NCBI GenBank assembly: GCA_032717465.1
Contig: CM064664.1
Location: 1,988,969-2,052,968, forward strand
Source: Coenobita brevimanus
Taxonomy: Eukaryota > Arthropoda > Malacostraca > Decapoda > Coenobitidae
Direction: 5' to 3'
DNA: 64,000 nucleotides
Part shown: positions 41,901 to 50,900 of the stretch, in pieces
How the letters are laid out: the number at the start of each line of letters is the position of its first letter
How positions within the stretch are numbered: the stretch's first letter is position 1
Made by a program: the position numbers and the translations under genes
Notes under the pieces: model-generated
Databases searched by the model: none
Seen by the model: only the letters and a program-made list of their open reading frames with translations
Told to the model about the DNA's origin: nothing

Positions 41901-44900
41901 CCTTTGTCGGGCACCAGTCCCACCCCCCCTCCCCCAGAATATCATGTTCTACAGGGATTCTCATTTCTTGCCCTTCTGTCAGCTTTCTCTCAAAGGGATC
42001 TTGTTTTTGCCATACAGCACCTTCTCGTAGCTTTTCAGTCATCCTTCTAGCTTATCTGTTCAGTGGCTTCCATCACATGTTGACATCAAGGAGAATGAAA
42101 CTGCTAACCTAGCCATTTCATTTTCCTTGATGTTCAAAGTGTCACACCTCTTCCCCCTGATTCAACAGCACTTTGGCAGGTGTCAATATGGGCTTGCAGG
42201 GCTTTCTAAGAGGTGGAGTACTGAATAGGTCACACTTGTATGTACGGTACTTAGGAATCCTTGAGGTCAGATCCGAGGCCCACTTGTGGGGTTATCACAG
42301 ACTGAGGTCATTGGATATCAACGTCCTTGCTAGACTTTATCGGACACTGGGGACAGAGAGCATCTTCACCAGGCGAGCATGGCAGATGACCCATGTTGTT
42401 TGTGGTGTCATGAACATGAGGACTCATTTGAACACTTCTTGCTCTGCTACCCTAAGTTCTTTTTCCCTTCATGCTGCTGTCTATCATCATTTGACCCAAC
42501 TAGGCATCTATGCATCTGATGCGCCTACTCTCTGTGTTCAGTGTGATGGTTATGTGGCCCAACACCCCCATGGTTGTTGTCCAGCTTAGCTGCACCTTCC
42601 CAGGGAGATGGGGTTAAAAATCTTGGATATGAAGCAATCCCCCACTCCAGCTGTGATGCAAGAAGACAAGGCTAATGATCTGTTGGCCTTCACTCATACC
42701 CTCAACAAAGGCCAAGATTGAAGGAGCACACAACTACTTGTCCACTAGACAGTCAAACCTTGTCATTTTATAAGCATGATAGTGTGTTCATTTAATCTTA
42801 CTAAAACCATACTATACTGTATTCTGTCATATGAATCATTTGCCTAGGGGTAACAGAACACTGTGGCCACACTGCATTTCAAAGGGTTTTATACTCTAAC
42901 ATATCTTGAGGGTCCTTAAATTCAAAAAGATATGTTTATAAATCAACAGCACCATCACCAACTCACAGTATTGCTGGTGTTGCCATCAGTTGCAAGATAA
43001 AGAACGTGGTAGTTTGCCACATGAGGTTCAAAGGAATACAGGCCATCGTGAGCAACGTGCAGGTAACCTAAAAAACAAAAAGATAAAGACATACTGTTTA
43101 ACACTTATGTGGCCAGGGACACACTTTTGTATTATACTCAGACTAATTCCAAACTATATTATCATGCTAAGGAAAGTCCTAGCAGTGCAAAGTATTAATC
43201 ATGATAGTTTTCATCCCATTTAATGGTATAATATTCCTCAGTAATGGTCCGTAACAGAATAGTGTCCATAGAAGGCTAAAGGCATATAGTCAACAAAATA
43301 TGTATCACTACCCACAGTACTAATGGAACTGGAAATGAATGATAGTAATCCAAGTTTCCGTGTGTTACATCTGAGGCACTCAGTGGAAAAACTAGTTAAG
43401 CAACACCATATCATGAATTGTGTACAGCACTATATTCCCCAAAGCCACATTTCGTGGAGTAAAACTTTTGGTAAAGGAAAGCAGATGGCAATTAGAGCTA
43501 TATTCCACATAGACATGAGTGAGGTTACTGACTAAAGCTCTGTCTTGATGGCATAAAAGTGCATTTTTGTTTTTTTTGTTTTTCCTTCATGCTGCTTAAC
43601 TGGCTGATCCATTAACAGCCTCATTTACCAAGTAACTGAAAATGCAAGCAGGTGTTATGTGAATTTACTTTAATGATTTATGATGTAAAGTACATTAATG
43701 GGTTGATAATTAGCCTTCTTCCCTTGATGGCAATACATGAGAAAAAAAAAATCCTCTGATCACCTCTAGGGAATCATACTATGCAAGGCTGTCACCCTGA
43801 CTGAGGCATTCTAGCCACTACAATACTAGGCGCAGGGTCAAAAAATAAATAAGTAATTAAAGTATAATAGCTTGAAAAGAACACACCTCTAATCTTGCCA
43901 ACTGAATCTTGTGAAATCTCCATCTGATGCTCCATGTCAATGATGACAGAAGATGTGTAGCTGGGGTGTGAGGTATTAAGAGGCGCCCAGAAAGCTTCAT
44001 TACGGAGGTCACCAAATGATATGCCCTCCCACAGTTCGAAGAGGAGACCCATCTCACCTGTTTGGGGTGTAGGAGTGCATGAGGCAGGATGGCTTGGAGT
44101 GGTGATGTGATAAATTTCTTTCTCTCTTGTAATGTTGGTAGGTTCAGTTTTTCTAGTCTTTCTTCATAACTTAGATCCTTTAAGCTTAATACCCACCTTG
44201 TAGCGGCCCTTTGTACTTTTTCAATCTTACCTGTGTGTTTTTTTTAGACAACAGTTCCAGACCACTGATGCATACTCCATGGTTGGTCTGATGAATAATG
44301 TTATTATCTCTCTCAACATGTCTTCAATTATGTATGTGACTACAGGGTAACTTTACACTCCCTCTTCTGTCTTTCTTTCCTTCATTCTTTCCTCTTCCAT
44401 CTGCCTATGGGTAACTACACTGAGTGACAAGCCAAATGGTTTCCTGTAGACCAGGAAACCATTTACTATGCTAAGTGGTAACCATATAACCAAATTATGG
44501 CACCTGGTGGTTTAGTGGGTAATTAAGGTGCTCCAATTGGACTGAGCCTGTGTAGGTTTATATCCAAGGGATGGCTGGCTCATGCAATGCCATCCAGGGA
44601 TGAATGAGGTTGGTCACTCTCATCTTGAATGTCAGAACCAACTTGCCTAGCACCGGGTTCCTATGCTCCTCATGAGGTGACATGGGATTGGATGATGGAT
44701 GGATGGACAGATGAATACTATTCTCACATTAGCAAGCTGTGTGTGCATGTTCTGTACCTTCTCATTTACATGGTCTGCTGGAGATAGTCTGTTACTGATA
44801 ATCACTCTCGGGTCCTTATCTTTTCTGATATGTGTAGGGTTGAACTTCCAAGCTTGTAATCCCAATCTGGTCTTTTTCCACTTTTACCAAACTTAATTAC

Positions 44901-47900
44901 ATGGCATTTGTCCACACTGAATTTCATTTCCCATCCTTTGCTCCATTCATGGAGCTTATTAATTTTTCTTGTAGCTCTCTGCTTGAGTCTGTGTTCATAA
45001 TTCTCCTTTGTATTTTTGCATCATCAGCCAACATGTTCAAATAGCTCCCACTTCCACTGTTCCTGTCTATATCATTTATGTATACTAAAAACATAGTTCA
45101 TGCTAGCACTGGGTCCTATGGAACTCCATTAGTCACTTCTCTCCATGATGAGTAGAGGAGCAGTAGTTTTTGTAGTTTAGGGTCTTATTGTAACTTTCAT
45201 TACTGCTAACTATATCATATGCAATCCCGATGCTGAAAGTTAATACTACATGGTCGCTTTTGCCGAAGAGGTTGTCGATACTATTATCTTGCCTAGTATA
45301 TATAAGATCTAGTAATGATGGATCATCACATCTCCTTTTTCTGGTGTTTTCTTTTACATGTTGTGTTAAGAAAAACTCCTGTACAAGAACTAGGAGCTTT
45401 TGATCCCAACAGCTTTCACAGCTTCTTACATCTTGAGTATTCCAATTTATATTTATACTGAAATCTCTGGTTAATATAATTCTTCCAGATTTCTCTTCTA
45501 TTCTATGTAGTAGGGTGCTTATGCTTTGAACTGTACTTTCTGCCAGGTCTTCATATTCACCTCTTTCCCAAGTGTTTGTTTGGGTGACATGTATAGATTT
45601 GCCACAACTACTTTCCCTTCAGATGTGTCAAACTCTAGTGCAATCAGTTCTACTTGTGAGGGTAGGCTATATCTAGTTCTAACTCTCTGACTTGCAGATT
45701 TTTCTTTGTTAATACCAGATCTCCTCCTCCTTTTCAAATTCTATCTCTTCTCCATATACTGTATTGTAATCTTCAAAGATTAGGATGTCATTTGACAACC
45801 TTGGGATTAATTTTGTTTCAGTTAGGCAAATAATACTGTATGAGGTTCTATTTCTCTGGTATTGTCTTTTATCTCTAATAATTTGGATACCATTCCATCT
45901 ACATTTGAGTACATCAACTTAATCATGTTGTTTACATATTTGACATTTGAGTGTACTACCTCCCTTTTTCTTAGTCCCTGTTGGTTATGTACCACTTTCT
46001 TACTTGCAATCCCACTACTTTGTACAAAAATTTGCTCTTCTCCTTCTCCAATCTCTCCTCATTTTTTGCTTTTGCTTCTTCCCTCTTTTCCTTTAGTGAT
46101 CCCCATTCTTCCTGAGTTAGGCATCTTTTTATCCATACTTTTTTAAATTCCTCTTTTTCTATGAGTTTGTTAGCATCTTTTAATATTTTCTCTACAGTGT
46201 TCACCCTTTGGAAGGTTGCTTTCAAGGGCCTTGACTTATTTCTCACGTGTGTGTGTGTGTGTGTGTGTGTGTAAAGTTAGTACTAACAGAGAGTATGCAC
46301 TAAGGTGTAAGCAAGACCCAAATTTTTGATGCCATTATGAAGCACTTGTAATTGTTAGACATGATCAGCTTCCATTCAACAGTACAGTGCATTCAGCAAT
46401 GATACAAAAAGGTCTGAAATTTTATGTTACCATCACAGAGTTCAAAAACTGCTGTCAAAAATTATAGTTTGCTTCACAATTCACACTGTTTTAATCCTTT
46501 AAGACCAAGGATTCTTTTAAACTTTATGCTTGATATCTCCTAATGTTTTATTAACGTAAAGATAGACCTTTTTGAACTGAAGCAGTCTGATACAGCCTTC
46601 ATAAAACACTTCCACATGAGAGGCCTTTCCTGAACCAAATAGAATCATCTGTTATCAGTAAGAATTGACTAAAAAGGACATCATCTACATTCAAGGAGTT
46701 AATTCAGACCTGATGTACTATAGTCATAAGAAATTAAGGGCCTGCTTACATGCTTAGACTTCCAGTTTTGATATTATGATCATTAATCAGTACTGTATTA
46801 CCTGATCCTGAAGAGGCAAAGTCAAGAGATATTGAACCCTTGCTTATATGTTTAGACTCCTGGTTGTGGTAATCATGTGATTAAGAAAGACTTCAACATG
46901 CTTGCATGCATCAGCCTTGATCACCTAATGGCAGCTCTCCAAGCTGCTTGATCTCTGACAGCCTCCCTATTCAGTCCCTTATCCCTGAGGTCACGCGCTA
47001 TGACAATCCCATTAATTAGTTTTACCTGACCCTGATGTAATTAGGTCATAAGAAATTAGACACTTGCTTACAATGTTACATTCCCAGTTTTGATATTAGG
47101 ACCATTCATTACTTTTACCTGATCCTGCTGAAGTGAGTTCTTGTGGTGGTGTAAGACAGGTGACCCAATGATAGTTCACCTCCTGTACCTCACACGCTGC
47201 TCCACCCACCTCAACCTGAACAATCCACAGTATTCATCATCATTATCATTATTATATCCTAACACCTGGGGAACATATAGATTATCCATCATCATTATTA
47301 GCAATGAAGAAAGTCAAAATCAGGAAAGACCCAGGAATTGATGAAGTGTTTGGTGAAATGTTGAAGCATGGGGGAAAGATGGTAGTAGAATGGGTGTGGA
47401 AGATCTGCAAATTGGCCTGGGAGGAAGGTAAAGTTCCGAAGGACTGGAAGTCAGGTATAATTATACCCCTGTACAAAGGAGGATGAGAAAAAGGCAGAGT
47501 ATAAGAGAGAAGTGAAGGAACGATTGGGCAAATATGAATTGGAGCAGATGGGAGACGTGGAAGGTGTGTGTAGGATATTTACAGAAGAAATATGTGCAGC
47601 GTGTGATGTGGTGTTGGGAAGGAGGAGAAGACAGAGGGGGGTGCTAGGAACAGTGTGGTGGACTGAAGAGGTGAGACAGGCTGTGGCACAAAAGAAGAAA
47701 GCATACAATGAATGGATGAGAAATAGGGGCGTGGAAGAAGTTGAGAGGCAGAAGAGAGAGTTATATGTAGAAAGAAAGAGAGAGGTGAAAATATTAGTAA
47801 GAGAGAGTAAGAAGAGAGTGGATGAGGATGAGGAATTTGGAAGGAATTTGAGTGTAAAGTGGAGGGACTGTAAGAAAATGTTCTGGAAAGAGGTGAAAAG

Positions 47901-50900
47901 AGTAAGACAGGGTGGAAGTGAAGTTAGCAGGGGAGTGAAAGATCAAAATGGTAGATTACTAGTAGAGAAGGGAGAAAAAGTGAGCAGATGGAGAGAACAC
48001 TTTAAGGAATTGCTGAACATAAAGGATGGAAGTAATGCGTGTCTAAGTGGCTGGGGAATGGCTGGGAGAAGGAGGGAGGTGAGAAGACAGGAAGAAATCA
48101 GTAGGATAGAAGTTGTGGAAGCAATGAAGAAAGTTAAATTGGGGAAAGCCCCAGGAATTGATGAAGTGTGTGGTGAAATGCTGAAGCATGGGGGAGAGAT
48201 AGTAGTAGAATGGATATGGAAGATGTGAAGATTGGTCTGGGAGGAAGGTAGAGTCCCGGAGGATTGGAAGTCAGGTATAATCATTCCCTTGTACAAAGGA
48301 AAAGGGGAAAAAGAAGTGTGTGGTAACCATAGGGGCATTTGTCTTCTTAGTATAATAGGAAAAGTGTATTGTAGGATACTTATTGACAGAGTTAGAGAAA
48401 GAACAGAGAAATTAGTTGGAGAAGAACAGGGAGGCTTTAGGAAGGCAAGAGGTTGTGTAGATCAGACATTCATTCTTAGATCTTTAGTGGAAAAGTTTCT
48501 AGGGAAGGGAAAGAAGTTGTATGCGGCTTTCATGGATTTGGAGAAAGCATATGACAGAGTGGATAGACAAGGATTGTGGAAAGTGTTAAGAATATATGGA
48601 GTGGAGGGGAAGTTGTTGAATGCTGTGAAGAGTATGTACGATGGTGCGAAGGCTGCAGTGTGTGTGGATGGTAAACTAAGTGAATTTTTCTCTTTGAAAG
48701 TTGGGTTGAAACAGGGATGTGTCATGTCTCCATGGTTGTTCAATCTGCACATGGATGGGGTAATAAAAGAGGTACAAGGTAGGGTAGTGGATGTTGGAGT
48801 GGCCCTGGTGAGAGAGGGTAGTGTTTGGAAACTCCCTGTACTGTTGTTTGCAGATGATACTGTGTTGTTGAGTGAAGACGAAGGGGAGCTGCAAGGCTTG
48901 GTGGATGATTTTGGGAGAGTGTGTAAGAAATGGTATCTAAAGGTGAATGTAGGGAAGAGTAAAGTGATGGTCTTTGAGAGAGGTGAAGTTAGTGAATGTA
49001 CAGCGAGGTTGGATGGTGAGGAATTGGAAAATGTGAGTACGTTTAAGTACTTGGGTAGTGTGATGAGTAAGGATGGAGGTTTGGAGGGTGAAGTGCTTGA
49101 AAGGGTACAGCAGGGAAGAAAGGTTGCTGGTTCTTTGAAAGCAGTGATAAGAAACAGGGAAGTGCGCATGGAAGTGAAAAAGTTACTACATGACAGTATT
49201 GTGATACCAACTCTAACGTATGGATGTGAAGCTTGGACGTTGTTGGAAGGACACAAGTCAAGAGTGAGAGCAGTGGAAATGAGTTATTTAAGAGGAGCCT
49301 GTGGAGTCACATGGAGAGACAGGCTGACGAATCAGGATATAAAGAAGCGTTGTGGTGTGGATGTGGATGTGATAGGAAGCGTTATGAGGAACACACTGAG
49401 GGTGGTTTGGCCATGTGGAGAGGATGGAGGGTGAAAGACTGACGAAGAGAGTGTATGTGAGTGAGGTGGAGGGGGGAAGAGGGAGGGGGAGGTCGAGGAT
49501 GAAATGGAGGGATGGGGTAGAGAGGTATATGAGAGAGAGGGGTGTGAGTTGGGAGCAGGGGAGTGAAATGGTGGGGGACAGGGCGACTTGGAGGCGATTT
49601 GTTTGTGGCCACCCCAAACGGGATTGAGGCATCTGGCAATAGATAGATAGACAGACAAAGGAAAAGGGGGAAAAAGAAACGTGTGGTAACCATAGGGGCA
49701 TTTGTCTTCTTAGTGTAATAGAAAAAGTATATGGCAGGATACTTATTGACAGAGTTAGGGAAATAACAGAGGAATCAGTTGAAGATGAATAGGGAGGTTT
49801 TAGGAAGGGAAGAGGTTGTGCAGATCAGATGTTCATTCTCAGGCCTTTAGTGGAAAAGTTTCTAGAGACAGGAAAGGTGTTGTATGCGGCCTTCATGGAT
49901 TTTGAGAATGCATATGACAGGGTGGACAGACAAGGATTGTGGAAAGATTTAAGAATATATGGATTAAATGGGAAGTTGCTGAATGCTGTGAAGAGTATGT
50001 ATGAGGGTGCTAAGGCTGCAATGCATGTGGATAGTGAACTTTTCTATTTGAAGGTTGGATTGAAACAGGGATGTCATGTCTCCATGGTTGTTCAATCTGT
50101 ATATGGATGGGGTTATAAAAGAGATATAAGGTAGGACAATGGATGCTGGAGCAGCCCTAATGAGAGAGGGCAGTGTTTGGAAACTCCCTGTACTGTTGTT
50201 TGCAGATGATACTGTGTTGTTAAGTGAAGACAAAGGAGAGCTGCAAGGCTGGGTGGATGAATTTGGGAGAGTTTGTAAGAAACGGAATCTAAAGGTGAAT
50301 ACAGGGAAGAGTCAAGTTATGGTCTCAGAGAGAAATGTAGTCAGTGAATGTACAGTGTGGTAGGACGAGGTGGAAATGGAAAATGTGAGTGCGTTTAAGT
50401 ACTTGGGTAGTGTGATGAGTATGGCTGGAAGTTTAGAGGGTGAAGTGTTTGAAAGGGTGGAACAAGGAAGAAAGGTTGCTGGTTTCTTGAAAACAGTGAT
50501 AAAAAACAAGGAAGTGAGCATGGAAGTGAAAAAGTTCCTGCATGATAGTATTGTGATACCAACTCTAATGTATGGAAGTGAAGCTTGGACCTCGTTGGAG
50601 GGACACAAGTCATGAGTGACAGCAGTGGAAACGAGTTATTTGAGAGGAGTATGTGGAGTCACATGGAGTGACAGACTGACAAATGGGGAAGTGAAGGAGC
50701 ATTGTGGTGTGGATGTAGATGTGATAGAAAACATTAGGAGAAACACATTGAGTAATTTGGCCATGTGGAGAGGACGGAGAGCGAGAGACTGACGAGGAGA
50801 ATGTATGTGAGTGAGGTGGAAGGCAGGAAAGGGAGGGAGAGGCCAAGGATGAGATGGAGGGATGGAGTGGAGAGGTACATGGAGGGGGGGGTGAGCTGGG

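Noticed and set aside
42173..42589. 138-codon plus-strand frame as a host gene
   Set aside because: It overlaps RNase H and zinc-knuckle remnants in other frames of an I/R1-type LINE, so it is TE debris.
47299..49661. Internal tandem duplication of LINE-A by unequal recombination
   Set aside because: At first sight the RT start appears twice, but the outer pieces join perfectly across the inner copy and share an 8-bp duplication, so nested insertion explains it better.
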